Shown here piece after piece: positions 6,633 through 15,732 of a stretch of 43,200 bases of DNA; within the stretch, counting starts at the first letter, position 1, and each line of letters opens with the position of its first letter. This DNA is from Parvibaculum sp. (GTDB lineage Bacteria; Pseudomonadota; Alphaproteobacteria; Parvibaculales; Parvibaculaceae): NCBI GenBank assembly GCA_031291615.1, contig JARLIS010000047.1, positions 1-43,200 of the forward strand, read 5' to 3'. A model generated the notes under the pieces. That model was not told the DNA's origin and made no database searches. It saw only the letters and a list, made by a program, of their open reading frames with translations. A program made the position numbers and the translations under genes.

Positions 6633-7912
6633 GCAGCACCGCAGCGCGCAAGCAGGCGCAGGTCGAGGCGCCGCCGATGCCGGTTGAAGACATGGCGATG
6701 CCGGTTGTGAAGCCGGTTCCGCGCATCACCATTCATGCCTTCTGCGAGCATCCGGAAACCGGCAGCGCGATCCAGCGCGCCGGCGAAGACCGGCGGCTTG
6801 CCAAGGCTCATCTGACCGTTCACATGGGCGGCATTCGTGCCGCGGCCGACCAGTACCAGCAATCCGCGACGCCGAACCTCATTCTCGTCGAGACGCAGGC
6901 GACGGGCCCGGAACTGTTCGCCGATCTCGCGGCGCTTGCCGAAGTGTGCGACGCCGGCACCAAGGTCGTCGTCATCGGCCACATGAACGACGTCTCGGTC
7001 TATCGCGAGATGATCCGCCAAGGCGTCAACGAATATCTCGTGAGCCCGCTCAATCCGATGCAGATCATCGAAGCGGTTTCGCGCCTCTATGTCGATCCCG
7101 ACGCGCCGCCGATCGGTCGCTCCATCGCCTTCATGGGTGCGCGCGGCGGCGTCGGTTCGAGCACCATCGCCCACAATATCGGCTGGTGCATCTCGACGCG
7201 CATGAACGAGGACGTGATCATCACCGATCTCGACCTGCCATTCGGCACTGCGGGCCTCGACTTCAACCACGATCCGGCGCAGGGCATCGCCGATGCGCTG
7301 ACGGCGCCCGAACGTCTCGACGACGTGCTGCTCGATCGTCTTCTGGTCAAGTGCTCCGACCATCTGAGCCTCTTTGCGGCGCCCGCCGTTCTCGACCGCG
7401 ATTTCGACATGGACGCCGACGCCTTCGAATCCGTTCTCGAAATCGTTCGCGCGACTGTGCCCTGCGTCATCGTCGACCTGCCGCATGTCTGGTCGGGCTG
7501 GACGAAGAAGCTGCTGCTGGCGGCCGACGACGTCGTCATCACGGCGACCCCGGATCTCGCAAGCCTCCGCAACGCCAAGAACATCATCGATCTGGTCAAG
7601 CAAACCCGCGTCAATGACGGATTGCCCCATCTCGTTCTCAATCAGGTGGGCGTCGCGAAGCGTCCCGAGATTCCGGTCAAGGACTTCGCGGAAGCCATCG
7701 GAATCGAACCGACGCTTGTGCTTCCCTTCAATCCGGGCCTCTTCGGTACGGCCGCCAATAACGGCCAGATGATCGAGGAGCTCGACCCCAAGGGCAAGAC
7801 GACGGAAGGATTCCGGTTCCTCGCGCGCCAGCTTTGCAGCCGCGAGCCGGCGCCGGCCAAGGCCAGCGCCAAGAAGTCTTCGTTCCTGTCGCGGCTTATC
7901 CGCAAGGGCTGA
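6629..7912 (+). CDS. cpaE: Pilus localisation ATPase-like protein CpaE/TadZ
   Basis: This is a 427-residue cytosolic protein with a receiver-like N-terminal domain (about residues 30-150, including LILVETQATGPEL and REMIRQGVNEYLVSP) and a ParA/MinD-like P-loop domain from about 165. CpaE/TadZ proteins mark the pole and recruit the Tad machinery. The deviant Walker A reads GARGGVGSST near residue 171. Both lysines expected in a ParA-type loop are replaced (Arg and Ser), so ATP binding may be weak or atypical. Related CpaE proteins often show such changes. The later DLPHVWSGWTK strand matches the Walker B-like region. The start overlaps the cpaD stop by four bases. Confidence 0.93.
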   Translation: MSSTAARKQAQVEAPPMPVEDMAMPVVKPVPRITIHAFCEHPETGSAIQRAGEDRRLAKAHLTVHMGGIRAAADQYQQSATPNLILVETQATGPELFADLAALAEVCDAGTKVVVIGHMNDVSVYREMIRQGVNEYLVSPLNPMQIIEAVSRLYVDPDAPPIGRSIAFMGARGGVGSSTIAHNIGWCISTRMNEDVIITDLDLPFGTAGLDFNHDPAQGIADALTAPERLDDVLLDRLLVKCSDHLSLFAAPAVLDRDFDMDADAFESVLEIVRATVPCVIVDLPHVWSGWTKKLLLAADDVVITATPDLASLRNAKNIIDLVKQTRVNDGLPHLVLNQVGVAKRPEIPVKDFAEAIGIEPTLVLPFNPGLFGTAANNGQMIEELDPKGKTTEGFRFLARQLCSREPAPAKASAKKSSFLSRLIRKG

Positions 7913-7928
7913 TCTGAGAGGTTGACGA

Positions 7929-9386
7929 GTGTTCGGACGGCGCAACGATACACAGTCTGCACCGCGCAAGGTAGCCGCGGAGCCAGCGGCCGCCCCTGCG
8001 GCCGCAACGGCTAAGGCCGAGCCGAGCGCCCCCGCGCCCGCACCGAAGCCCGTATCGGTGCGCGCTGCGATACCTCCGGCGCCTCCGAAGCCCAAGGTGT
8101 CGGATCAGCGTTCGGAAAACTACTATCAGATCAAGACGACGATCTTCAACGCGCTGATCGATACGATCGATCTGACGCAGCTCGCCCAGCTCGACGGCGA
8201 GAGCGCGCGTGAAGAAATCCGCGACATCGTCAACGAAATTCTGTCGATCAAGAACGTCGTCATGTCGATCTCGGAGCAGGAAGCCCTGCTCCAGGACATC
8301 TGCAACGACGTGCTCGGCTACGGCCCGCTCGAGCCTCTGCTCGCGCGTGACGACATTTCCGACATCATGGTCAATGGCGCCGACCGGACGTTCATCGAAG
8401 TCGGCGGCAAGGTCGAGCTCACTGGCGTGCGCTTCCGCGACAACAGCCAGCTGATGAACATTTGTCAGCGGATCGTCAGTCAGGTCGGACGCCGCGTCGA
8501 TGAAGCAAGCCCGATATGCGACGCACGTCTCCCGGACGGCAGCCGCGTCAACGTCATCGTGCCGCCGCTCGCCATCGACGGACCCGCTCTCACCATTCGT
8601 AAGTTCCGCCGCGACAAGCTGACGATGAAAAACCTCGTCGAGTGGAACTCCATCTCCGCCGAAGGCGCGGAAGTTCTCGGCATCATCGGCAAGGTCCGCT
8701 GCAACACGCTGATTTCGGGCGGCACGGGCTCCGGCAAGACGACGCTCCTGAACTGCCTGACCGCTTTCATCGACACCGACGAGCGCGTCATCACCTGCGA
8801 GGACGCGGCCGAACTTCAGCTTCAGCAGCCTCATGTCGTGCGTCTCGAAACGCGTCCGCCCAACCTCGAAGGTCAGGGCCAGATCACCATGACGGAACTT
8901 GTGCGCAACTGTCTGCGCATGCGTCCCGAACGCATCATCGTCGGCGAAGTCCGCGGACCTGAAGCCTTCGACCTTCTTCAGGCGATGAACACCGGCCATG
9001 ACGGCTCGATGGGCACGCTGCACGCCAACAGTCCGCGCGAGGCGCTGTCCCGCCTCGAAGGCATGATCACGATGGGCGGCTACAATCTCCCCTCGAAGAC
9101 CATCCGCGAGATGATTTGCGGCTCGATCGACGTCATCATCCAGGCCGCCCGCCTGCGTGACGGTTCGCGCCGCATCACGCACATCACCGAAGTGCTGGGC
9201 ACCGAAGGCGACGTCATCATCACTCAGGATCTCTTCGTCTACGATATCGAGGGCGAAGATGAGACGGGCCGCCTGATCGGCAAGCACAAGGCGACGGGCA
9301 TTGCGCGGCCTGCCTTCTGGGATCGCGCGCGCTACTACAACCAGCATCACGCTCTCGCCGCCGCGCTCGACCGCGCGCAGGGCTAG
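7929..9386 (+). CDS. cpaF: Pilus assembly motor ATPase CpaF/TadA
   Basis: This is a 485-residue hexameric secretion ATPase of the VirB11/PulE superfamily that powers Flp pilus assembly. The N-terminal 60 residues are a low-complexity Ala/Pro-rich linker. An N-terminal ATPase-associated domain with LGYGPLEPLLARDDISDIMVNG follows. The core has Walker A GGTGSGKTTLLN near residue 265, an acidic box (ITCEDAAELQL), Walker B with EVRGPEA and the His-box GTLHANSPREAL. All catalytic motifs are intact. GTG is the start, with GAGAGG upstream. It lies 16 bases after cpaE and 14 before tadB in one operon. Confidence 0.96.
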   Translation: MFGRRNDTQSAPRKVAAEPAAAPAAATAKAEPSAPAPAPKPVSVRAAIPPAPPKPKVSDQRSENYYQIKTTIFNALIDTIDLTQLAQLDGESAREEIRDIVNEILSIKNVVMSISEQEALLQDICNDVLGYGPLEPLLARDDISDIMVNGADRTFIEVGGKVELTGVRFRDNSQLMNICQRIVSQVGRRVDEASPICDARLPDGSRVNVIVPPLAIDGPALTIRKFRRDKLTMKNLVEWNSISAEGAEVLGIIGKVRCNTLISGGTGSGKTTLLNCLTAFIDTDERVITCEDAAELQLQQPHVVRLETRPPNLEGQGQITMTELVRNCLRMRPERIIVGEVRGPEAFDLLQAMNTGHDGSMGTLHANSPREALSRLEGMITMGGYNLPSKTIREMICGSIDVIIQAARLRDGSRRITHITEVLGTEGDVIITQDLFVYDIEGEDETGRLIGKHKATGIARPAFWDRARYYNQHHALAAALDRAQG

Positions 9387-9400
9387 CGGGGAAGACGCCA

Positions 9401-10384
9401 ATGAGCCCGACACTCGTGATCTTCGGCATCGCGGCGCTCGCCGCGCTTTGTATCGCAGGCCTCGGATTTGCCTTCGTCGGCAAGGACGACAAGGCATCGA
9501 AGCGCGTGGCGAGCGTGGCCGGGCCGTCGCGCAAGCGCGGTTCCGGTCTTGAAAACGTCGAGGCCGAGGCGACCGACAAGCGGCGCAAGCAGGTCCAGGA
9601 AACGCTGAAAACGCTCGAGCAGAAGCAGAAGGCGCAGCAGAAGATAACCCTGCGCACGAGAATCGAGCGCGCCGGACTTCAGATGACGGCGCGCAATTTC
9701 TATATGCTGAGCGCGACCGCCGGTCTGTCGCTGCTCGCCATTCTGAGCCTCTCGGGTTTTTCAGCCATTACCGCGATTCTCGCCGGCTTTGTCGGCGCGC
9801 TCGGCCTGCCGCGCTGGATACTGAATTTCCTCATCAAGCGGCGTCAGAATGCGTTTCTGGAAGAGTTCGCCAATGCGATCGACGTGATCGTGCGCGGCGT
9901 CAAATCCGGCCTTCCGATCAACGATTGCATGAGGATCATTTCCAACGAGGCGGCGGAACCCGTCCGCACGGAGTTCCGCGACCTCGTCGAAGGTCAGAAA
10001 CTTGGCGTCTCGCTCGATCAGGGCCTGCTGAAGGTTTATGAGCGCATGCCGCTTGCCGAGGTGAACTTTTTCCAGATCGTGCTGGCGATCCAGCAGAAGT
10101 CGGGCGGCAACCTCGCCGAAGCCCTCGGCAACCTGTCGAAGGTGCTGCGCGACCGCAAAAAGATGCGCGCGAAAATTCAGGCCGTGTCGCAGGAAGCGAA
10201 ATCGTCGGCCGCCATCATCGGCGCGCTTCCGCCCGGCGTCATGGGCGTGCTCTATCTGACCGCGCCCGATTATCTGATGCCGCTTCTGACGACGCGTCCC
10301 GGCAACATGATCATCGTCGGCGGCCTGATCTGGATGTCGATTGGCATCCTTGTCATGCGCAAGATGATCAATTTCAACTTCTGA
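9401..10384 (+). CDS. tadB: Inner-membrane platform protein TadB
   Basis: This is a 327-residue type II secretion F-domain protein that forms, with TadC, the inner-membrane platform on which CpaF acts. One N-terminal membrane helix is followed by a strongly charged cytosolic segment (about residues 28-88, rich in Lys, Arg and Gln). Two central helices come next, then the F domain (about 150-290: FLEEFANAIDVIVRGVKSGLPINDC, GGNLAEALGNLSKVLRDRKKMRAKI) and C-terminal helices. Spacing of 14 bases from cpaF and 12 bases to tadC places it in the same transcript. Confidence 0.94.
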   Translation: MSPTLVIFGIAALAALCIAGLGFAFVGKDDKASKRVASVAGPSRKRGSGLENVEAEATDKRRKQVQETLKTLEQKQKAQQKITLRTRIERAGLQMTARNFYMLSATAGLSLLAILSLSGFSAITAILAGFVGALGLPRWILNFLIKRRQNAFLEEFANAIDVIVRGVKSGLPINDCMRIISNEAAEPVRTEFRDLVEGQKLGVSLDQGLLKVYERMPLAEVNFFQIVLAIQQKSGGNLAEALGNLSKVLRDRKKMRAKIQAVSQEAKSSAAIIGALPPGVMGVLYLTAPDYLMPLLTTRPGNMIIVGGLIWMSIGILVMRKMINFNF

Positions 10385-10396
10385 GGCGCTGGCACG

Positions 10397-11365
10397 ATGT
10401 ATTCGCTGATCTCCTCCATCTTCGATGTGCAAAGCGCGGTCATGATCCTCGTCGGCCTTGCGGCCTTTGCGACCATCGTGACCTTCGCCACGCCCTTCCT
10501 CGAAACCGACAAGCTCGGCTCGCGCATGAAGGGCGTCGCCACCGAGCGCGAGGCGCTGCGCCAGCGCTACCGCGAACAGATGGCGATCGAGAAAAATCGT
10601 CTGCGCCAGACGCCCAAGGGCTTCATGAAGGACGTCGTCGAAAAATTCGCCCGCGGCCGCATGCTCGAAAACGAAGCGATCAAAGACAAGCTGCGCCAGG
10701 CGGGTTTCCGCGGTCAGGGCCCGATCTATACGTTCATATTCTTCCGTTTCGTCATGCCGCCGGTGCTCTTCCTGGTGACGATTTTCTATCTCTATGTCAT
10801 CAACAGCTTCGGCCTTGCGACTATGGCGCGCTTCGCCGCGGCGGGCGGCGGCGCTTTCTTCGGCTTCTACCTGCCCAATCTTTTCGTCCAGAACGTCATC
10901 GCGCGCCGTCAGGAATCGATCAAGAAGGCGTTCCCCGACGCGCTCGACCTCCTGCTCATCTGCGTCGAAAGCGGCATGTCGGTTGAATCGGCCTTCGCCA
11001 AGGTTGCCGCCGAAATCGGCGGCCAGTCGGTCGAGCTCGCCGAAGAGCTGAGCGTGACCACGGCCGAACTCTCCTATCTCCAGGAGCGCCGCAAGGCCTA
11101 TGAGAACCTCGCGATCCGCACCGGCCTGCCGGGCGTCAAGGCGGTTGTCACCAGCCTCGTTCAGGCGGAGCGCTACGGCACGCCGCTCGGGCAGGCCTTA
11201 CGCGTGATGGCGCAGGAAAACCGCGATATGCGCATGGCCGAAGCCGAGAAGAAGGCCGCCGGTCTGCCGCCGAAACTGACGGTGCCGATGATCGCCTTCT
11301 TTCTGCCGGTCCTCTTCTGCGTCATTCTCGGCCCGGCCGCGATCAAGATCATGCATCTGCAATAG
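10397..11365 (+). CDS. tadC: Inner-membrane platform protein TadC
   Basis: This is a 322-residue F-domain membrane protein, the partner of TadB. An N-terminal membrane segment is followed by a charged cytosolic region, two hydrophobic helices (about residues 112-160), the F domain (FPDALDLLLICVESGMSVESAF, TGLPGVKAVVTSLVQAERYGTPLG) and two closing helices. In TadC the F domain carries the family-typical ESGMS segment. It is the last plus-strand tad gene and runs into a bidirectional terminator. Confidence 0.94.
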   Translation: MYSLISSIFDVQSAVMILVGLAAFATIVTFATPFLETDKLGSRMKGVATEREALRQRYREQMAIEKNRLRQTPKGFMKDVVEKFARGRMLENEAIKDKLRQAGFRGQGPIYTFIFFRFVMPPVLFLVTIFYLYVINSFGLATMARFAAAGGGAFFGFYLPNLFVQNVIARRQESIKKAFPDALDLLLICVESGMSVESAFAKVAAEIGGQSVELAEELSVTTAELSYLQERRKAYENLAIRTGLPGVKAVVTSLVQAERYGTPLGQALRVMAQENRDMRMAEAEKKAAGLPPKLTVPMIAFFLPVLFCVILGPAAIKIMHLQ

Positions 11366-11387
11366 AGACATCTCGCAGGGCAAAGAA

Positions 11388-11413
11388 AAAGGCGCCTCCA
11401 TCGAGGCGCCTTT
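11388..11413. terminator. Bidirectional terminator between tadC and tadD
   Basis: A perfect 11-bp hairpin (AAAGGCGCCTC at 11388-11398, CATC loop, GAGGCGCCTTT at 11403-11413) carries A/T flanks on both sides. It lies between the convergent tadC and tadD genes and can serve both. Confidence 0.9.
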
Positions 11414-11434
11414 GTCATTTCGAGGTCCGTTCGT

Positions 11435-12328
11435 TCAGGGCGTCTGCGGCGCCGGGGCGCCGGCGGGCTGTCCATCCAGCGTTTCCATCTGCTTCCACGA
11501 GGCCGGCTGCGTCAGCATCTCCTTCAGATAGGCGATGTTGTTGTCGGCGACCGTCTGCGGCAGGTCGGCGCGGGCAAGGCGCGAGGCCTCGTCGAAATTG
11601 CCCTTGAGCCCGAGCACGATGGCGAGGTTCTGACGGGCGGTCGCGCCGGCGCGCGGATCGGCGACGGCGAGGCGCAGCGTCCGCTCCGCATCGTCGAGCT
11701 TGCCTTCCAGCGCATAGGAAAGGCCGAGATTGGTGAGCACGGAGGGGTTCGACGGCACGATCTTGAGCGCGGCGTTGTACTTGTCCTGCGCTTCCGCAAA
11801 GCGGCCGAGTTGATCGAGCGAGACGCCCTCGGCCGACAGCACCGTCCAGTCGCCGGGCTTGAGGGCTGCGGCGCGGGCGAGCACGGGCTGCGCCTGATCG
11901 GGATGGCCGCTGGCCGCGAGCACCTTGCCGTATTCGACCATGACGTTGACGTCGTCCGGCTTCAGCGTCTGGGTTCGCTGCATGACGGTAAGCGCCTGCG
12001 CGGCCGAGCCGATCTGGCGCAACGCCTTTGAATAATTGACGGCCGTTTCCGCATCGTCCTGCTTGCGGTCATAGAGCTGGCCCCAATAGGCGGCGGCGGC
12101 GATGAAATCCTGCGTCTTGTCGGCCGAGGTGGCGGCGTCGAGGATCGCGGAATCGCTCAGCGTCTTGGGCGCGGGCGCGCTTGTGGCGGCGGGCTTGTCC
12201 GCATCGTTTTTGGCGGACGCCGCGGGCGTGCTGGCGCAGCCGGCCAGGGCAAGCGCGGAAGTCATTGTGGCCGCTGCAAGAAACCGCGCTGCGCGGCGGC
12301 GGCTGGAAATAAGGTTGGTATCGGTCAT
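11435..12328 (-). CDS. tadD: TadD-like TPR lipoprotein
   Basis: This is a 297-residue protein with a lipoprotein signal (LALAGC, cysteine 31), a Ser/Ala/Lys-rich linker and several tetratricopeptide repeats between about residues 65 and 250. Examples are QALTVMQRTQTLKPDDVNVM and AQDKYNAALKIVPSNPSVL, with the TPR pattern of Gly/Ala at 8 and 20 and Pro at 32. TadD-type TPR lipoproteins help secretin assembly or stability in Tad systems. The reading frame is open far upstream (to 13285). I start at MTDTN because it gives a normal signal peptide and lies outside the divergent TAXI gene. It is convergent to the tad operon, so it has its own promoter. Confidence 0.88.
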   Translation of the reverse strand: MTDTNLISSRRRAARFLAAATMTSALALAGCASTPAASAKNDADKPAATSAPAPKTLSDSAILDAATSADKTQDFIAAAAYWGQLYDRKQDDAETAVNYSKALRQIGSAAQALTVMQRTQTLKPDDVNVMVEYGKVLAASGHPDQAQPVLARAAALKPGDWTVLSAEGVSLDQLGRFAEAQDKYNAALKIVPSNPSVLTNLGLSYALEGKLDDAERTLRLAVADPRAGATARQNLAIVLGLKGNFDEASRLARADLPQTVADNNIAYLKEMLTQPASWKQMETLDGQPAGAPAPQTP

Positions 12329-12397
12329 GGGCCCATGCGTCCTGAATGAAGCGGACGGATCATGCCGTCGATCTTCGTCCAACAGGGTCAAGAAAGG

Positions 12398-12436
12398 ATT
12401 AATTGTGGCGCGCGTTAATTTGGCACCGGCTAGACT
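12398..12436. promoter_or_regulatory. Divergent control region between tadD and the TAXI gene
   Basis: The dyad ATTAA (12398-12402) / TTAAT (12415-12419) flanks a GC-rich centre. GCTAGACT at 12429-12436 is a likely -10 (TAGACT at 12431-12436). It sits only six bases before the TAXI start codon, so that transcript may be nearly leaderless. No good -35 is seen. Confidence 0.3.
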
Positions 12437-12442
12437 GTCCTC

Positions 12443-13597
12443 ATGAATCTTGCGAATTGGCGAAACCGATGGGCCGCGCTTCAGGTCGCGGCAACCGAAT
12501 GGGGGGCGCATCCGCTGGCCCGCTGGGTCATCGGCGGTGTCGTGGCGGGCCTCATTGCCGGCGTTCTGGTGCTGCTCTACTGGCGGGCGCCCGTAGGCCT
12601 CGATGAAGAGACGGAAAAGGTCACTTTTTTCCAGATCGGCACCGGCGCGTCGGACGGCCCCTATTTCGCGGTCGGCGGCAAGCTTGCGGCCATCGTCAGC
12701 CGCCCGCCGGATGCGGGCCGCTGCGAGCCGGGCGGCCCCTGCGGCGTCGAAGGCCTGCTCGCGGTCGTCAAATCCTCGGCGGGTTCCGTCGCCAATGTCC
12801 GCGCGGTCAGCGCCCGGCATTTCGAATCCGCACTCGTCCAGTCGACGACGCTCGATCAGGCCTTTCATGGCACGGGCGCCTTTCGCGGTGAAAAGCCCTT
12901 CGGCAATCTCCGCGCCATAGCGAGCATCTATCACGAGGCGGTTCATCTGGTCGCGAGCCGCGGCGCCAACATTCACAGCGTCGCCGATCTTGCAAAGCAC
13001 CGCATCTCCATCGGCGCAAAGGGCTCGGGAACCGCCGAGGTCGCTCTCGACATCCTGCGCGCTTATGGGCTCAATCCTTCGCGGCTCGACATAGTCCGCG
13101 AAGATCCGGCCCGCGCGGAGGAGATGCTGCTGACAAATCAGATCGACGCGTTCTTTCTCGTCGCCAGCGCGCCTTCCGACGAGGTGGCGAGCCTGGCGAG
13201 CCGAGGCAATATCGACATTGTTCCGATCGACGGCGAACCGGCGGCGAAGCTCATCTCTGCGCACCGCCAGTTTCGGGCGCTGCATATTCCCGAAGGCGCC
13301 TACCGTTTCAATCCGGCAATCGACACTCTGGCTCTAAGCGCGGTCTGGATCTGCAATTCGGCTGCCGACGAAACCCTCGTCTATGAAATGACCCGCGCCC
13401 TGTTCGATCCGGGCAACAGGGATTTTCTGCCGATCAGCCAGGAGATGCCGCCCCTGCCGCCGAAGCACGATGCGGCGGCTGAAGCGGCGAACCGTCTGCT
13501 GCTGATGAAGAGCGCCGTCGAAGACCTGCCGATCCCGCTTCATCCGGGCGCGCTGCGCTTCTATCGGGAAGAAGGCATAGCGCCCGGCGGCTCCTAG
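12443..13597 (+). CDS. TAXI-family TRAP-type solute-binding protein, membrane-anchored
   Basis: This is a 384-residue protein of the TAXI (TRAP-associated extracytoplasmic immunogenic) family. A hydrophobic helix at about residues 27-49 has no clear cleavage site, so it is probably tethered to the inner membrane. The periplasmic domain carries the typical early strand VTFFQIGTGASDGPYFAVGGKLA. Later come LRAIASIYHEAVHLVA and HRISIGAKGSGTAEVALDILRAYGL, all characteristic of TAXI proteins. No TRAP permease (DctQ/DctM or fused) is present nearby, so the cognate transporter is elsewhere or absent. The substrate is unknown. Its stop overlaps that of the convergent GST gene in a CTAG tetramer. Confidence 0.85.
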   Translation: MNLANWRNRWAALQVAATEWGAHPLARWVIGGVVAGLIAGVLVLLYWRAPVGLDEETEKVTFFQIGTGASDGPYFAVGGKLAAIVSRPPDAGRCEPGGPCGVEGLLAVVKSSAGSVANVRAVSARHFESALVQSTTLDQAFHGTGAFRGEKPFGNLRAIASIYHEAVHLVASRGANIHSVADLAKHRISIGAKGSGTAEVALDILRAYGLNPSRLDIVREDPARAEEMLLTNQIDAFFLVASAPSDEVASLASRGNIDIVPIDGEPAAKLISAHRQFRALHIPEGAYRFNPAIDTLALSAVWICNSAADETLVYEMTRALFDPGNRDFLPISQEMPPLPPKHDAAAEAANRLLLMKSAVEDLPIPLHPGALRFYREEGIAPGGS

Positions 13598-14268
13598 CGC
13601 CGCGCCGCCGTCTCCGCCTTCGCGCCTTCTTCCCAGGCGAGGAAAGAGGGCAGGGACAAGATCAGCTTCATATAGGCAGACGCCGCGCCGTCATCGCCCA
13701 GCGCCCCGACATCGACGCCATAGATGCGAAAGCGCGTGACGATCGGAACATACATCGCGTCCGCGACGCCGAAGCGGCCGAAGAGGAAGCCGTCATCCTG
13801 TTTCGCTGCTCTGCCGAACCGCGCCCTTGCGCTCTGCCACAACTCGACGATACGCCGCGCGCAGGCAAGCGCTTCCGTGCTGTGTCCCTCGCCCGGATAG
13901 CGGTTGAGAATATCCATCGGCATGTCGCGGCGAAGATCGGCAAAGCCCGAATGCATTTCCGCCGAAATGCTGCGCGCCACGGCCCGGGCGAGAGGATCTT
14001 CCGGCCAGAGCGCCTTTTCGGGAAAAAGATCGGCGATCGTCTCCGAAATCGCCAGCGAGTCCCAGACAGGTTCCTTGCCCCATATGAGCACCGGCACATG
14101 TCCTGATGGCGAGTGCTTCAGCGCCTGCTCCCTTGTGTCGTCCTGCCGGAGCCTGATGCGCGTTTCGCGGAAGGGAATGCCCGCCTGTTTCAACAGGATC
14201 CAGGGGCGAAGGCTCCAGCTCGACCAATTCTTGTCGCCGATGACGAGTTCCAGATCATGCGCGGGCAT
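13594..14268 (-). CDS. Glutathione S-transferase family protein
   Basis: This is a 224-residue cytosolic protein. The N-terminal thioredoxin-fold domain (about 1-85) begins with NWSSWSLRPWILLKQ, which carries the serine region typical of GSTs. It also has the SGHVPVLI cis-proline loop and the WDSLAISETIADLFP glutathione-contact segment (Glu-Thr/Ser pair replaced by SLAISE). An all-helical C-terminal domain follows. It is probably a detoxification or peroxide-related GST; the substrate cannot be told from sequence. It is convergent with the TAXI gene and divergent from the leucyl aminopeptidase. Confidence 0.9.
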   Translation of the reverse strand: MPAHDLELVIGDKNWSSWSLRPWILLKQAGIPFRETRIRLRQDDTREQALKHSPSGHVPVLIWGKEPVWDSLAISETIADLFPEKALWPEDPLARAVARSISAEMHSGFADLRRDMPMDILNRYPGEGHSTEALACARRIVELWQSARARFGRAAKQDDGFLFGRFGVADAMYVPIVTRFRIYGVDVGALGDDGAASAYMKLILSLPSFLAWEEGAKAETAARR

Positions 14269-14358
14269 GGGGGCCTCCCTGTTTCGCGCCCGTTGCGGGC
14301 CATCTTTCCCCTCTATAAGGTCTTCGCCGCGTCAGTGCGACGCCAATATTGGTGCCCC

Positions 14359-15732
14359 ATGCTCGATATTTTCGTGACGAGGACAGATGCCGCCGCAACG
14401 CCGGTCTGGCTCGTCCGCTCTGCCGAACTCAAAAACTGGTGCGCCGCCCATGCCGGCGGGGGCGCAGCCTGGGTCGAAACTTCGGGTTTCAAGGCCGAGG
14501 CGGGCAAGGTGCTGCTTCTGCCGGACGGGTCGGGCGGGATCGCAGGCGCCCTGCTCGGGCTTGGCGACGGCTCGGACCCCTTTCTCACCGGCGCCCTTGC
14601 CGGGGCGCTGCCCGTTCGCACCTATCGCTTTGCCGGCGACCGCCATTTCGCGGCCGACAAGGCGGCGCTTGGCTTTGCGCTCGGCACTTACAGCTTCACC
14701 CGTTACACCGGCAAGCCGCGCGAATATCCCCGCCTCATTCTGCCTGAAGGCGTCGACGGCGAAGAGGTGAGCCGCATCGCCCGGGCGATCTTCCTTGCGC
14801 GCGATCTCATCAACACGCCGACCAACGACATGAGCCCCGCCGATCTTGCGGAGGCCGCTCTTGAGGTCGCCCGCGCCCATGACGCCCGGGCAAGCGTCAT
14901 CGTCGGCGACGATCTGCTGGCGAAGAATTATCCGCTGGTGCATGCGGTCGGGCGCGCCTCGGCTGTCGCGCCCCGCCTCATAGATTTCACCTGGGGCCGC
15001 GCCGATGCGCCCAAGGTGACGCTGGTCGGCAAGGGCGTCTGCTTCGATACGGGCGGCCTCGACCTGAAGCCCTCAAGCGCCATGCTGCTGATGAAGAAGG
15101 ACATGGGCGGCGCGGCGAACGTGCTGGCGCTCGCCACGCTCATCATGGGCGCGAAGCTCGATGTCCGGCTCCGCGTGCTGATCCCGGCCGTCGAGAACAG
15201 CGTCTCGGGCAACGCCTTCCGGCCCGGCGACGTTCTGAAAAGCCGCAAGGGCCTCACCGTCGAAATCGGCAATACCGATGCCGAAGGCCGCCTCATCCTT
15301 GCCGACGCGCTCGCCGAGGCCGACAGCGAGGCGCCCGAAATCATCATCGACATGGCGACGTTGACCGGCGCGGCGCGCACCGCGCTCGGTCCCGACCTGC
15401 CGCCCTTCTACACGGACGACGACGCACTCGCCGGAAGCATCGCCACTGCCGCCGCCGAGGTCGCCGACCCTCTCTGGCGCCTGCCGCTCTGGCGGCCCTA
15501 CGACGCCTGGCTCGAAAGCAAGATCGCCGACGTGAACCATGTTTCGGATGGGCCCTTCGCAGGCTCGATCACGGCGGCGCTCTTCCTCCGTCGTTTTGTC
15601 GAAAAGGCGGGCGCCTGGGTGCATTTCGACATTTACGGCTGGTGCGCCAAGCCTCGTCCGGGCCGCCCCGTCGGCGGCGAGGCCCAGGCGATCCGGGCGC
15701 TCTATGAGGTGCTGAAGAAGCGCTTCGGTTGA
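14359..15732 (+). CDS. Leucyl aminopeptidase family protein (M17)
   Basis: This is a 457-residue M17 metallo-aminopeptidase that removes N-terminal residues from peptides in the cytosol. The C-terminal catalytic domain holds the metal and catalytic motifs GKGVCFDTGGLDLKP (near residue 222), KKDMGGAA and the M17 signature NTDAEGRL (near 305). These are intact, so activity is expected. The N-terminal domain is shorter than in PepA, typical of alphaproteobacterial forms. The frame is open upstream to 14113 across the GST gene start. I chose ATG 14359 because the longer version would overlap the divergent gene. A TATAAG at 14314-14319 could be its -10. The MarR-like and NlpC/P60 genes follow. Confidence 0.92.
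   Translation: MLDIFVTRTDAAATPVWLVRSAELKNWCAAHAGGGAAWVETSGFKAEAGKVLLLPDGSGGIAGALLGLGDGSDPFLTGALAGALPVRTYRFAGDRHFAADKAALGFALGTYSFTRYTGKPREYPRLILPEGVDGEEVSRIARAIFLARDLINTPTNDMSPADLAEAALEVARAHDARASVIVGDDLLAKNYPLVHAVGRASAVAPRLIDFTWGRADAPKVTLVGKGVCFDTGGLDLKPSSAMLLMKKDMGGAANVLALATLIMGAKLDVRLRVLIPAVENSVSGNAFRPGDVLKSRKGLTVEIGNTDAEGRLILADALAEADSEAPEIIIDMATLTGAARTALGPDLPPFYTDDDALAGSIATAAAEVADPLWRLPLWRPYDAWLESKIADVNHVSDGPFAGSITAALFLRRFVEKAGAWVHFDIYGWCAKPRPGRPVGGEAQAIRALYEVLKKRFG

Noticed and set aside
6596..8095. Long minus-strand open frame opposite cpaE
   Set aside because: Its sequence is Arg/Asp/Ala-rich with no domain, typical of a shadow frame over a real gene.
12329..13285. Upstream extension of the tadD frame (616 residues in total)
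   Set aside because: The extra 319 codons lie antisense to the TAXI gene and carry no domain. The lipoprotein signal at MTDTN marks the true start.
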